From Khoudiadiopia massiliensis (GTDB lineage Bacteria; Bacillota; Clostridia; Tissierellales; Peptoniphilaceae): 64,000 nt of DNA. A program made the position numbers and the translations under genes. The notes below the pieces were generated by a model. The model was given only the letters and a program-made list of their open reading frames with translations. It had not been told where the DNA came from and did not search any database. Shown here one piece after another: positions 19,458-27,677 of this stretch (within the stretch, counting starts at the first letter, position 1; each line of letters opens with the position of its first letter). The stretch spans positions 462,431 to 526,430 of the forward strand of contig OKQS01000001.1 in the NCBI GenBank assembly GCA_900290095.1, in the 5' to 3' direction.

Positions 19458-19871
19458 TTATCTGTTTTCTTTAGGGCCTGTCGCTAAATCCGGGCTTTTT
19501 CTCACCCTTCTTACCGGCCCGGGTCCGGGTTTTCTGCCCCCTCCGGTCCTGCCGGATGTTTTAGGCGTGTGAGAAAATGTTGCAAATATTGTCAAAAGCC
19601 AAGCTGAGCCAAGGGCTATGCAAGCTGCTGTAAAAGTTGCCAGACCATACCATACTGTTTTTAGGCCGCTTGGATGGGTAAGCCTTCCCCAACCTATGAA
19701 TATAAGAATTATGCCGGAAATGATTCCCAAAATGGCCGGCAAATATTTAGTTTTCCTTCCCTTATCCAAGATGAAGAAAGCAAATGTCGCTAAAACAAAT
19801 AACAGGGTAAGGATCGGGAACATGATCAATTTTCCCTGGTATTGACTTATTATTTTAAAAATTCCGGACAT
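19458..19871 (-). CDS. Small unknown membrane protein
   Basis: 137 residues from the ATG at 19871, which has AAAGGAGTTTATTT upstream; the frame extends further but without a ribosome site. Three hydrophobic segments are visible: LIMFPILTLLFVLATFAFFI, YLPAILGIISGIILIFIG and a segment near ATFTAACIALGSAWLL. The protein ends in a basic, Gly/Pro/Arg-rich tail of about 30 residues, presumably cytoplasmic. No known family is recognised. It is a single gene between the terminator and the divergent Tim44-like gene. Confidence 0.7.
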   Translation of the reverse strand: MSGIFKIISQYQGKLIMFPILTLLFVLATFAFFILDKGRKTKYLPAILGIISGIILIFIGWGRLTHPSGLKTVWYGLATFTAACIALGSAWLLTIFATFSHTPKTSGRTGGGRKPGPGPVRRVRKSPDLATGPKENR

Positions 19872-20026
19872 AAATAAACTCCTTTGTTTTTTATCTATAA
19901 TAACACATAGGGTCAAGCCCTAAACAGGATATACTTTTTTCTTCCATAGCAATTATATTACTTGTGCGTTAAAATATTTGTTGAAATAATCAATATTTAA
20001 TAAAAAGTTCATTGAAGGGATTATTT

Positions 20027-20941
20027 ATGAAAAGAAACAAATGGCTAAAAATCTTTTTATTTCTTCTTGTTTTGATAGTTCTGATCAGTTTAAGGCCGTC
20101 AATGGCTGATGTCGGCGGTGGGCTGGACTGGGATTCCGACAAATGGGGCGGTGGAGGCGGCTTCAGTGGAGGTTCTTCCCGTAGCCTTTTTGGGTTTGAT
20201 CCCTTCTTCTTATTCTATATGTTCTCAAGGTTTCCCTTACCCTTCCTGATAATAGTCGGAATAGTGGTGGTCTTCAGAATTATGAATGTTAAAAATATTA
20301 AAGATTCATCTTCATTCAAGTCGGATTTAGAAAGTGATGAAGCCAATCAAGACTTTTCCACTTCACAAGAGAGTGGACTGGATGAGCTTCTGGAAATGGA
20401 TCCGGATTTCTCAGAGCAGGAGTTTTTGAGTCGGGCATCCAGCGTTTTTGTAGCTCTCCAGAATGCCTGGACGGAAAAAGACCCCAAAACTCTGAGAACC
20501 TTTGAATCCGACCAGCTATATTTCCAACATAAGCAGCAGCTAGATGACTATATAAAAAGATCAAAAACAAATATTGTTGAGGACCTGAGCGTGCTTGATA
20601 ACATAATTGAAAAATTTTCAAAAGACAGTCGTAACCAGTACCTCTCCTGCATAATAAAAGCCAGGTACAAGGACTATGTTATAGACGATACAAGTGGCAA
20701 AATCATAAAGGGCCGTCCGGACGACCGCTATATCATGACCTACAGGATGCTCTTTTTCCGCAAGCTTGATGCCCGGAGCAATGGTGACTATGAAGGAAAA
20801 GTAACTGAATGTCCCAATTGCGGGGCAAACTTATCGATAGATCAAAATGGGGTTTGTGAATACTGCGGTTCTCAGGTCAATGCCGGGGCCTACCAATGGC
20901 TCTTGACGGAATTGAAACCCCTTTCTCAAATTAGAATTTAG
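20027..20941 (+). CDS. Tim44-like membrane protein with C-terminal zinc ribbon
   Basis: 304 residues from the ATG at 20027 (GAAGGGA upstream). A signal-type hydrophobic N-terminus (residues 7-22) is followed by a Gly/Trp-rich linker (DKWGGGGGFSGGSS), a membrane helix (FPLPFLIIVGIVVVF), an acidic linker, and a domain (about 115-245) with the length and SRASSVFVALQNAWTEKDPKTLR pattern of Tim44-like domains in Bacillota. Two CxxC pairs (CPNCGANL, CEYCGSQV) form a zinc ribbon at the C-terminus. The role is unknown; Tim44-like proteins bind membranes or partner proteins. It is followed 16 bp later by an L,D-transpeptidase gene, suggesting a cell-envelope function. Confidence 0.75.
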   Translation: MKRNKWLKIFLFLLVLIVLISLRPSMADVGGGLDWDSDKWGGGGGFSGGSSRSLFGFDPFFLFYMFSRFPLPFLIIVGIVVVFRIMNVKNIKDSSSFKSDLESDEANQDFSTSQESGLDELLEMDPDFSEQEFLSRASSVFVALQNAWTEKDPKTLRTFESDQLYFQHKQQLDDYIKRSKTNIVEDLSVLDNIIEKFSKDSRNQYLSCIIKARYKDYVIDDTSGKIIKGRPDDRYIMTYRMLFFRKLDARSNGDYEGKVTECPNCGANLSIDQNGVCEYCGSQVNAGAYQWLLTELKPLSQIRI

Positions 20942-20957
20942 AATTAGGGGGTATTTT

Positions 20958-22025
20958 ATGAAACTTATAAGAAATAAAAACAATCTTGCTTTAAAAAAAA
21001 TCGGACGTTTGCTAAAAAACTTTGTTCTTTTAACATCCTTGGCCTTCTTTCTTTCAATGGTCCTAAGCCTTCCTTCTGCAAGGGCGGATTCGAATGGGAA
21101 AGCTCAGGATTCCACCTCTTCTAAAGAGCTCTTCTTTAAATCAATCGAGGAGGCTAAAGAAAATCCTATCCTCTATCCTGAATATAAGGCAAGCCCTGAG
21201 GAAAGCACCCCTTCTGAAAATGAAGGATTAGGCAATGAGGATCTTCCCTCCAATAGATTTGTCAGGGTCAATGATGACTATGGATATTTCTATGACCTTG
21301 ATGGGAATATAATGAGATCCACCATAATAAAGTCTTCCGACGGCAAGCTTTACTATGCACCTGATAGCGGTAAAATCCCCCTTGGCAGGGTCGGTGCTTT
21401 TACAGCTGAAGGAAAAATATACTATAGGCTTAAATCCGGAGAACTTCATGTAGGCTGGATAAAAGATAAGGGAAATAGCTTCTACTATAGTCCTCAGAAG
21501 CTGACCAACTGCTACAAAACCGTGGGCAAGAACCCCTACTATTTTGATGCGGATGGCCGAGCCCAGGATGATAAAACCTACTCTGTTAAAAATGAGTGGT
21601 CGTATAGCAAGGGCTACCTGTCCGGGCCGGCTGTCAGGGAAAGGAATGTCGGTAGCAGCCATATAGTCATAAGCCTTAGGCACCAATATCTGTGGCTCTT
21701 TAAAAATCACCGCCTCTTTCTGAATACTCCGATAATATCGGGCAAGCCATCAAGTCCGACCATTAGAGGGAATTTTGCAATTCAAGGAAAGGCTACCAAT
21801 AAAACTCTGGTAGGCCCTGATTACCGTTCGCCGGTCAAATATTGGCTCCCCTTCTCCGGAAGCTACGGCATTCATGATGCCTCCTGGCAAAGATCAAGGA
21901 ATTTTTATAAGGATTCATCTTCATATCGCCGGGTAGGAAGCCACGGCTGCGTGAATATCCTGCCCTCAGTAATGCCGAAAATCTTCAATAACATTTTTGT
22001 CGGAGCCTCTGTCACTGTTTATTAA
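20958..22025 (+). CDS. L,D-transpeptidase (YkuD) with cell-wall-binding-like repeats
   Basis: 355 residues. It has an N-terminal signal segment (VLLTSLAFFLSMVLSLPSARA) and an acidic linker. From about 95 to 200 come Tyr/Gly-rich motifs (YGYFYDLDGNI, GKLYYAPDSGK, GKIYYRLKSGELHVGWI, NPYYFDADGRA) that look like choline-binding-type repeats. The C-terminal YkuD domain has the catalytic GIHDAS histidine and SHGCVN cysteine motifs. The enzyme makes 3-3 peptidoglycan cross-links or anchors proteins to peptidoglycan; the repeats probably bind the wall. It is the second gene of an operon with the Tim44-like protein and ends at a bidirectional terminator. Confidence 0.9.
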   Translation: MKLIRNKNNLALKKIGRLLKNFVLLTSLAFFLSMVLSLPSARADSNGKAQDSTSSKELFFKSIEEAKENPILYPEYKASPEESTPSENEGLGNEDLPSNRFVRVNDDYGYFYDLDGNIMRSTIIKSSDGKLYYAPDSGKIPLGRVGAFTAEGKIYYRLKSGELHVGWIKDKGNSFYYSPQKLTNCYKTVGKNPYYFDADGRAQDDKTYSVKNEWSYSKGYLSGPAVRERNVGSSHIVISLRHQYLWLFKNHRLFLNTPIISGKPSSPTIRGNFAIQGKATNKTLVGPDYRSPVKYWLPFSGSYGIHDASWQRSRNFYKDSSSYRRVGSHGCVNILPSVMPKIFNNIFVGASVTVY

Positions 22026-22084
22026 TAACATCGACTCCCTGAACCCTACCCTTTGAATTATTCATATCATAAATAATGGCAACA

Positions 22085-22124
22085 AAAAACCTTCCCGATT
22101 TGGAAATGCAAACGGGAAGGTTTT
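22085..22124. terminator. Bidirectional terminator between the L,D-transpeptidase gene and rpsI
   Basis: An 8-bp stem CCTTCCCG/CGGGAAGG (22090-22097 and 22113-22120) with TTTTG on the plus side and a run of six T on the minus side. It serves the converging L,D-transpeptidase and rplM-rpsI transcripts. Confidence 0.85.
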
Positions 22125-22133
22125 GTATTGTAA

Positions 22134-22523
22134 TTAACGCTTTGAGAACTGTGGGCTCTTACGAGCTTTCTTAAATCCGTATTTATAGCGTTCTTTCTTA
22201 CGTGAGTCTCTTGTAAGATAGCCGGCACTCTTCAAAGTTTTCCTGAGATCAGGCTGGAACTCCAAAAGGGCTCTTGCTATTCCAAGTCTTATGGCTCCTG
22301 CCTGTCCGCTGTATCCGCCACCTTTAACATTTACAAGAACATCGAATGAATCAAGGTTTCCTGTAAGCTTTAAGGGTGAAACAGCATCCTGACGAAGCTC
22401 TTCATAATCAAAATATTCTTCTATTTTATGGCCGTTAACTTCTACCTTTCCTGAACCGGGAAGAAGACGTACCCTTGCAACGGCCGACTTGCGGCGTCCT
22501 GTGCCACGATATTGCTGATCCAT
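22134..22523 (-). CDS. rpsI: 30S ribosomal protein S9
   Basis: 129 residues from the ATG at 22523, with GAGGAGGACAAGC upstream; the frame opens slightly earlier at 22538 without a ribosome site. It begins [16 protein letters not shown] and ends with the conserved basic tail [12 protein letters not shown] that reaches the P-site tRNA. It is the second gene of the rplM-rpsI operon, 11 bp after rplM. Confidence 0.98.
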   Translation of the reverse strand: MDQQYRGTGRRKSAVARVRLLPGSGKVEVNGHKIEEYFDYEELRQDAVSPLKLTGNLDSFDVLVNVKGGGYSGQAGAIRLGIARALLEFQPDLRKTLKSAGYLTRDSRKKERYKYGFKKARKSPQFSKR

Positions 22524-22534
22524 GCTTGTCCTCC

Positions 22535-22966
22535 TCAATCAAATTTCAATTCTTCCGGCATTTGAGCTTCATGCTTGTGCTCAGGTCCGACATAGATTTT
22601 CAACTTCCTGGCCATCTGACGACCAAGGCTGTTGTGAGGCAGCATGCCCTTAATGGCCTTTTCAAGAATCCTCTCGGGATGCTTTTCTTTCATCTCTGCA
22701 TAGGGGATCTCTCTGCGGCCACCCGGGAATCCCGTGTGATGGACATAGACCTTTTTCAATTCCTTGTTGCCGGTAAGACGAACTTTCTCGGCATTAACAA
22801 TGATTACATAGTCGCCCGTATCAACGTTTGGTGTGAATGTGGGCTTGTGTTTACCTCTGAGAACTGAAGCGACATTCGTAGCTAAACGACCTACTACCTG
22901 GTCGCTGGCGTCTACGACATACCATTTGCGCTCCACTTCAAGCGGTTTTGCCAAAGTGCTTTTCAT
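22535..22966 (-). CDS. rplM: 50S ribosomal protein L13
   Basis: 143 residues, full length. Family motifs include [40 protein letters not shown] and [11 protein letters not shown]. It is an early-assembling large-subunit protein. Start ATG at 22966 with AAAGGAGC. A leader of about 155 nt with hairpins precedes it and probably mediates autoregulation, as for L13 operons in other Bacillota. rpsI follows. Confidence 0.98.
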   Translation of the reverse strand: MKSTLAKPLEVERKWYVVDASDQVVGRLATNVASVLRGKHKPTFTPNVDTGDYVIIVNAEKVRLTGNKELKKVYVHHTGFPGGRREIPYAEMKEKHPERILEKAIKGMLPHNSLGRQMARKLKIYVGPEHKHEAQMPEELKFD

Positions 22967-23120
22967 TTTTGCTCCTTTTCTTTCTTACTGCCCCCATAAT
23001 TTAGACTCCGCACAAGGGGGAGGCGGGTTTTGTTTATTCGACAATTTGTGTTTCGCACATCGACGCTGCGAAATAATTGCTGAAGAATCCAAGGGGCAAA
23101 GACCTTGCCCACACAGATAC
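22967..23120 (-). promoter_or_regulatory. Structured 5' leader of rplM-rpsI
   Basis: The transcript from the promoter at 23127-23155 has a leader of about 155 nt. In minus-strand order it contains GGGCAA/TTGCCC (near 23095-23112), TTTCGCA/TGCGAAA (7-bp stem, near 23050-23073), and a C-rich stretch that can pair with GGGGG just before the ribosome site. Such leaders control r-protein operons by binding the encoded protein. I did not match it to the known L13 leader model. Confidence 0.5.
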
Positions 23121-23126
23121 CGAACA

Positions 23127-23155
23127 ATGATAGCAAATATAGGCTTTTATGTCAA
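23127..23155 (-). promoter_or_regulatory. Promoter of rplM-rpsI
   Basis: A perfect TTGACA (23150-23155) and TATCAT (23127-23132, five of six) separated by 17 bp on the minus strand. The -35 begins only 7 bp after the rpiB stop. Confidence 0.85.
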
Positions 23156-23162
23156 ATCAACC

Positions 23163-23609
23163 CTACATATGTTCAGCTTCATATTTGCTGATAATATCCA
23201 ACCTGTTTTGGTGTCTTCCACCCTCAAACTCTGCTTCCAGGAAAGCCTTGACCAAATCCTTGGCCACGTCCGGCCCGACAACTCTTGATCCTATTGCCAG
23301 AATATTTGCATTGTTATGCTGTCTGGCCTTGGCCGCCGAATAAGTCTCTGAAACGGCTGCGCACCTCACGCCCTTGACCTTATTGGCAGCTATTGACATA
23401 CCTATACCTGTACCGCAAATAAGGATGCCCAGGTCAACCTGAGAATCAACGACAGCCTTTGACAATTTCAAGGCATAGTCGGGATAGTCCACCCGGTCGG
23501 CGTTTTCCGGCCCAAAATCTTCCACATCATAGCCAAGCTCTTTAATGTAATCAACGATCATGGGCTTGAGCAGGTATCCTGCATGGTCTGAAGCTACTCC
23601 TATACGCAT
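23163..23609 (-). CDS. rpiB: Ribose-5-phosphate isomerase B
   Basis: 148 residues, full length. It interconverts ribose-5-phosphate and ribulose-5-phosphate in the pentose phosphate pathway. Motifs: IGVASDHAGYLLK at the N-terminus, the catalytic-loop LICGTGIGMSIAANKV with its Cys, and SETYSAAKARQHNNANIL. LacAB-type sugar isomerases share the fold, but the single-subunit layout favours RpiB. Ribosome site AAAGG lies before the ATG at 23609. rnpB lies just upstream. Confidence 0.93.
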   Translation of the reverse strand: MRIGVASDHAGYLLKPMIVDYIKELGYDVEDFGPENADRVDYPDYALKLSKAVVDSQVDLGILICGTGIGMSIAANKVKGVRCAAVSETYSAAKARQHNNANILAIGSRVVGPDVAKDLVKAFLEAEFEGGRHQNRLDIISKYEAEHM

Positions 23610-23658
23610 GGTCCAACCTTTCTATTTTCTATGTCAATTTTGAAAAATATGTAAATTT

Positions 23659-23980
23659 GGAAGCAAGTCTATAAGCCGTGTTCTGTTTTGACTATCATCT
23701 ATCTCGTCCGGGCGTCGCCGCCCGGCTCCAGCGATTATTCGGCGGAGCGAGCAACTCCTTATATGCCGTTCCATCTTGCACCGGATGGGGTTTACAGGGC
23801 CATGCCGTCTCCGACATGCCGGTGGGCTCTTACCCCGCCTTTCCACCCTTGCCCCTGAATAGGGGCGGTCTATTTCTGTTGCACCTGCCTTGAAGTCACC
23901 TTCACCGGACGTTATCCGGCATCCTGCTCTTTGGTGCACGGACTTTCCTCGAACCTGTCGCGATAGTCCAACTTACTTCC
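23659..23980 (-). ncRNA. rnpB: RNase P RNA, A-type
   Basis: About 322 nt. The ends pair as P1 (GGAAGTAAG at 23972-23980 with CTTGCTTCC at 23659-23667). The 5' P4 strand GAGGAAAGTCC, the internal ACAGAAATAGACCGCC and GTAAACCCC, and the 3' ACAGAACACGGCTTATAG are the universally conserved segments. The arrangement (GCAGGATGCCGGATAACGTCC, then AACAGAAA) is that of ancestral A-type bacterial RNase P, not the Bacillus B-type. It is the catalytic RNA that matures the 5' ends of tRNAs. It is transcribed from its own extended -10 promoter. Confidence 0.95.
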
Positions 23981-23987
23981 ACTGAGA

Positions 23988-23996
23988 ATTATAACA
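23988..23996 (-). promoter_or_regulatory. Extended -10 promoter of rnpB
   Basis: TGTTATAAT on the minus strand, with a perfect TATAAT at 23988-23993. A start about 7 nt downstream would fall at the mature 5' end of rnpB (23980), which supports the call. Confidence 0.7.
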
Positions 23997-24001
23997 TAGG
24001 T

Positions 24002-24808
24002 TTAGATTCCCCGCCTTATGCAGTCCCAGGAATCTTTCGATAAATAACAGGGGACTTGGGGACAGATCTCCCCTCCCCATTCTTTTGCCCTCTCCATGGC
24101 CGGCTGCTCCGAAGCGAAATGGCCAAGGTCAATAAGGGATAGCCCCCTTCTTACAGCATCCTGGGCTTCATGGTATTTGATGTCTGCTGTAACAAAGAGG
24201 TCAGCTCCTCCTGCCAGAGCCCGGTCAACAAAGGACATGCCACCTCCGCCAAGAATAGCAATCCTGCTTACTTTTTTATCCGGCTCGCCGTATATGAATA
24301 CGCCATTGGCCCCGAACTTTTTATTTAAAATTTCACCAAATTGTCTTATGGTCATGTTTGGGCCAGGAGAAGACCCTATCCTTCCCATCCCCCTTGAAAA
24401 AGCATAAAGAGGATGATCCTCAGACATGGGCACCAGGGCTTCAGTATCTCTTAAGCCTATGATTTCAGCTATATAATCATTGACTCCCCCATTAACTGCA
24501 TCGAAGGCCGTATGAGAAGAATATAGGCTAATCCCCTCCCTTATTGACCTGATTATCATGGCGGAAAGGGGGTCATCCATAAGCAGTGACTTGATTGGGC
24601 TATAAAAAACCGGATGGTGGGTGAATATCAGGTTTGCCCCCTTCTCAATTGCCAAATCTATAGCGGCATCAGTCAAGTCCAAGGAAAAGACCACACCCTT
24701 GAGTTCCTTGTTAAAATCTCCGAATTGCTTGCCGGTGTTGTCCCAATCTTCCTGTAGTTCAGCCGGAACTCTTTTTTCCCATTCATTAACCCATTCAGCT
24801 ATAAGCAT
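24002..24808 (-). CDS. Nif3-like dinuclear metal-centre protein (YqfO type)
   Basis: 268 residues, the short form of the NIF3/DUF34 family. Metal-ligand motifs are visible: WDNTGKQFG, IFTHHPVFYSP, SSHTAFDAVNGGVND and, near the C-terminus, DLGHFASEQPAMERA. NIF3 proteins form hexameric toroids with a dimetal site; a GTP cyclohydrolase-like activity has been proposed for some, but the role is not settled. The longer Bacillus form has an inserted PII-like domain, absent here. It follows trmK by 3 bp, as in Bacillus (yqfN-yqfO). Confidence 0.92.
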   Translation of the reverse strand: MLIAEWVNEWEKRVPAELQEDWDNTGKQFGDFNKELKGVVFSLDLTDAAIDLAIEKGANLIFTHHPVFYSPIKSLLMDDPLSAMIIRSIREGISLYSSHTAFDAVNGGVNDYIAEIIGLRDTEALVPMSEDHPLYAFSRGMGRIGSSPGPNMTIRQFGEILNKKFGANGVFIYGEPDKKVSRIAILGGGGMSFVDRALAGGADLFVTADIKYHEAQDAVRRGLSLIDLGHFASEQPAMERAKEWGGEICPQVPCYLSKDSWDCIRRGI

Positions 24809-24811
24809 AAA

Positions 24812-25585
24812 TTACTCCTTACTAGGCCAATCGTAAAGTGACAGAAGGACTCCTATGTCCTTCCTATCCTCACTCAAAAGGCCGATCCGATCGGAAATAT
24901 TTTTAGTGTCTTTTTCCTTCAGTTCTCTCTCAAGCTTGTCAATTAAAAGACCTGTTGAAGAAAAATCTTTTTCGAGCTTTTCTTTTAGAACAGGATTTTT
25001 CTTTAATAACAGGTCGGGTCCATATTTTAAGGCCAATTTTCTTTCTGACATATCAACATAGGCCTCATTTATCTTTTTTGCCGGATTGAGGTCTAAAATC
25101 GTGTAGTAATGACCCGAATCATAGACCATTTCCTCGGAAATACACCATCCCAAAGAAATTAAAAACTTTCTGAACATGGGAAGGTCGCTCTGTGGGCCGA
25201 CCAGGACTTGGCCTGTCTTCTTAACCAGGTCGATATTGCCCTCCATTATCCTCTGTATGAGTCTTCCGCCCATTCCGGCTATGACTATAAGATCACAGGC
25301 TTCAAAGTTCAAGCCTTTCAAACCGTCGTTGACCAGGCAGGAAATTTTTCGGCTATATGGATTTTCCCCCGAAAACTCCTGATCTTTTAAAAAATTTTTA
25401 AGTTTTGAAATTGAAGCTACCGATATATCGGTAGCCAGGATCCTTTTTATATCGTCTCTTTCAGCCAGGCCGCAAGAGATAAGACCGTGGTCACAACCCA
25501 CCTCAATTGCAAAATCAGCTGCCCCGGCCATGTCGACCAGAGCAGCTATTCTTCCTTTTTTACCTAATTCAATATCTCTTGGCAT
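24812..25585 (-). CDS. trmK: tRNA (adenine-22-N1)-methyltransferase
   Basis: 257 residues. It methylates A22 of tRNA using S-adenosylmethionine. The SAM-binding motif FAIEVGCDHGLISCGLAER lies near residue 25, the catalytic-region VIAGMGGRLIQRIM near 105, and LVGPQSDLPMFRKFL follows. The C-terminal coiled-coil segment (about 185-245) is typical. It lies between rpoD and nif3 in the conserved sigA-trmK order. The ATG at 25585 lies 7 bp after the rpoD stop. Confidence 0.92.
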   Translation of the reverse strand: MPRDIELGKKGRIAALVDMAGAADFAIEVGCDHGLISCGLAERDDIKRILATDISVASISKLKNFLKDQEFSGENPYSRKISCLVNDGLKGLNFEACDLIVIAGMGGRLIQRIMEGNIDLVKKTGQVLVGPQSDLPMFRKFLISLGWCISEEMVYDSGHYYTILDLNPAKKINEAYVDMSERKLALKYGPDLLLKKNPVLKEKLEKDFSSTGLLIDKLERELKEKDTKNISDRIGLLSEDRKDIGVLLSLYDWPSKE

Positions 25586-25592
25586 ATGGGGA

Positions 25593-27677
25593 TCACTCCA
25601 TGAAATCTCTAATTTTTTGGGATCTTATGGGGTGCTTGAGTTTCCTTATGGCCTTGGCCTCTATCTGACGTATTCTTTCTCGGGTGACATCAAATTCCCG
25701 GCCTACTTCTTCAAGGGTCCTGGGCGTTCCGTCATTTAAGCCGAACCTGAGTTCAAGGACTTTTTTCTCCCTGTCTGATAGGGTATCCAGGATTTTTTTC
25801 AGCTCTTCCCTAAGCATTATAAAATCCGCAGCCTCATCGGGTGCAACCGCCGAATCATCCTCTATAAAGTCACCAAGATGGGAATCTTCCTCCTCACCAA
25901 TAGGGGTTTCAAGAGATATGGGTTCCTGGGCAATTTTCCTGACAATCCTTACCTTTTCAACGTCTATGCCCATTTCAGCGGCGATCTCTTCATTGGTAGG
26001 GTCTCTGTTGAGTTCCTGGAGGAGCTGGCGCTGGGCCCTGGAAAGCTTGTTTATGGTTTCGACCATATGGACAGGAATCCTTATGGTCCTGGCCTGGTCT
26101 GCTATGGCCCTGGTTATGGCCTGTCTAATCCACCAGGTGGCATAAGTCGAAAACTTGAAGCCCCTGTGGTAATCGAATTTTTGTACCGCCTTCATAAGGC
26201 CAAGGTTGCCCTCCTGGATCAGGTCAAGGAAGCTCATACCCCTGCCCACATATCTCTTGGCTATTGAGACGACCAACCTGAGGTTGGATTCTGCCAAGTG
26301 CTGCTTTGCAGCTCTGCCTATTCTTATCATCTCGTTCATTTGCTTCATGTCGTTCTCATCGAGATCTTCTTTCATGAGCAATTTTCTGGCCGGCAGGTTT
26401 TCTTCCAAAATGCTTTCCAGACCCTCCTTATCGAAGTCCCCGGCTTGGAATTCTTTGTTTCCATCCAGGCACTCCGCCAACTTTAAGAGTTCTACTTCAA
26501 CAATCTCATATGACTTCTTCTCGTACTCTGTCAGCCTGTCCCTGGGTTTCACCTTTTTCAATCCTGCATTCATCTTGTCCAGTATGGTGTTGTTTTCATA
26601 GATTACCACAGCATCTTCCGGGCTTATGACATTTCCCCCTTTGAAGGGCTCAAGTTTCCTTTCCTTAGCCAGTTCAATCAAACTCTTATCCTTGTCTTCA
26701 GGCTTCTCTTCCTTGGAATAGACCTTGTCAATGGCCCTCTTAATCTGGTCGGCATTTTCACTGATATACTTAAGGGTTTTTTTGTCATTTTTGTCGACGC
26801 TGTCGGGATCAAGGACCTTTCTCATGACCGCCCTGTCTATTTGTAAACAGAAATTCAGGGCCCTGCTCTCATCTTCGGTCATGGTCTCCCTGCTCAAACG
26901 GCGTCTAACATATCTTTCAACATAGGCCGCCGTCCTTATCATTTCGGCTTCTTCATCGGAACTTTCTTCCTTGTTCTCCGCCTGGTTTAATATTTTCACT
27001 ATGAAATTCTTAAGAACAGTAAACTTTCTCAAGTCATCTTGGCCGACTGCCTCGCCCTTCTCCAAAGTTTCTATTATCCCCAACAGGAGCCGGGCCTGGC
27101 TGTAATTCAGGGACCTTTTTGATAATTCAATATATTCTCTTAAATTCAGCTTCTCTTTTCTCTTGGCCTTGACCCCTATCTCAGCATTTTCCATCCTCTT
27201 TGCCAGGATAACCTCTTCTTGGGCAGTTAAAAGATCGACCCTTCCGATTTCCTTTAAATACATCTTTACCGGATCGTCAACGGCCGTGTTTTTCAAACTT
27301 CTTTTGTGCTCTTTTTCAGCTTCCCTGCGGGTCTTGGCACTTATCAGCTCGATGTCTTCATCATCTTCTTCTGCCAGCTTGTCAATATCTTCTATTGAAT
27401 CGTCCTCATCGCTGTCTTCCTCATCATCCTCTTCCTCATCGACAATTGCGGACTCGTAGCTTTCGACCTCGATCTCAATGCCTTTTTCCTCCAGCTCTTT
27501 TAGAATATCCTGGAGGTCCTCCTCATCCAAAAGATCCAAGCTTTCTATCTCCTCGATATCGCTCTCCTGCAAAACATCGTGATTTTGAGAAGCAATCCTG
27601 TGCAATTCCTCAACTATAAATTGTTTACGATCATCCAAGTCCATCAGATCATCTTGTTTAATATCACCATCTATCAT
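25593..27677 (-). CDS. rpoD: Primary sigma factor with large insertion
   Basis: 694 residues from the ATG at 27677, which has AGGAGG upstream; a longer frame to 27773 overlaps dnaG without a ribosome site. Regions 2 to 4 are highly conserved: [35 protein letters not shown] in region 2, and [20 protein letters not shown] in 4.2. Region 1.2 ([11 protein letters not shown], from about 135) is separated from region 2.1 (about 455) by roughly 285 residues; in B. subtilis SigA these are nearly adjacent and the whole protein is about 371 residues. The N-terminus has an acidic stretch (about 79-110). It follows dnaG with a 14-bp overlap. Confidence 0.97.
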   Translation of the reverse strand: MIDGDIKQDDLMDLDDRKQFIVEELHRIASQNHDVLQESDIEEIESLDLLDEEDLQDILKELEEKGIEIEVESYESAIVDEEEDDEEDSDEDDSIEDIDKLAEEDDEDIELISAKTRREAEKEHKRSLKNTAVDDPVKMYLKEIGRVDLLTAQEEVILAKRMENAEIGVKAKRKEKLNLREYIELSKRSLNYSQARLLLGIIETLEKGEAVGQDDLRKFTVLKNFIVKILNQAENKEESSDEEAEMIRTAAYVERYVRRRLSRETMTEDESRALNFCLQIDRAVMRKVLDPDSVDKNDKKTLKYISENADQIKRAIDKVYSKEEKPEDKDKSLIELAKERKLEPFKGGNVISPEDAVVIYENNTILDKMNAGLKKVKPRDRLTEYEKKSYEIVEVELLKLAECLDGNKEFQAGDFDKEGLESILEENLPARKLLMKEDLDENDMKQMNEMIRIGRAAKQHLAESNLRLVVSIAKRYVGRGMSFLDLIQEGNLGLMKAVQKFDYHRGFKFSTYATWWIRQAITRAIADQARTIRIPVHMVETINKLSRAQRQLLQELNRDPTNEEIAAEMGIDVEKVRIVRKIAQEPISLETPIGEEEDSHLGDFIEDDSAVAPDEAADFIMLREELKKILDTLSDREKKVLELRFGLNDGTPRTLEEVGREFDVTRERIRQIEAKAIRKLKHPIRSQKIRDFME

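Noticed and set aside
23634..23939. ORFs of 71-101 codons inside the RNase P RNA gene, both strands
   Set aside because: The region is explained fully by rnpB with its P1 and P4 elements; coding potential is accidental.
27163..27459. Plus-strand Ser-rich ORF opposite rpoD
   Set aside because: Shadow of the acidic Asp/Glu codons of the sigma factor; no start signals.
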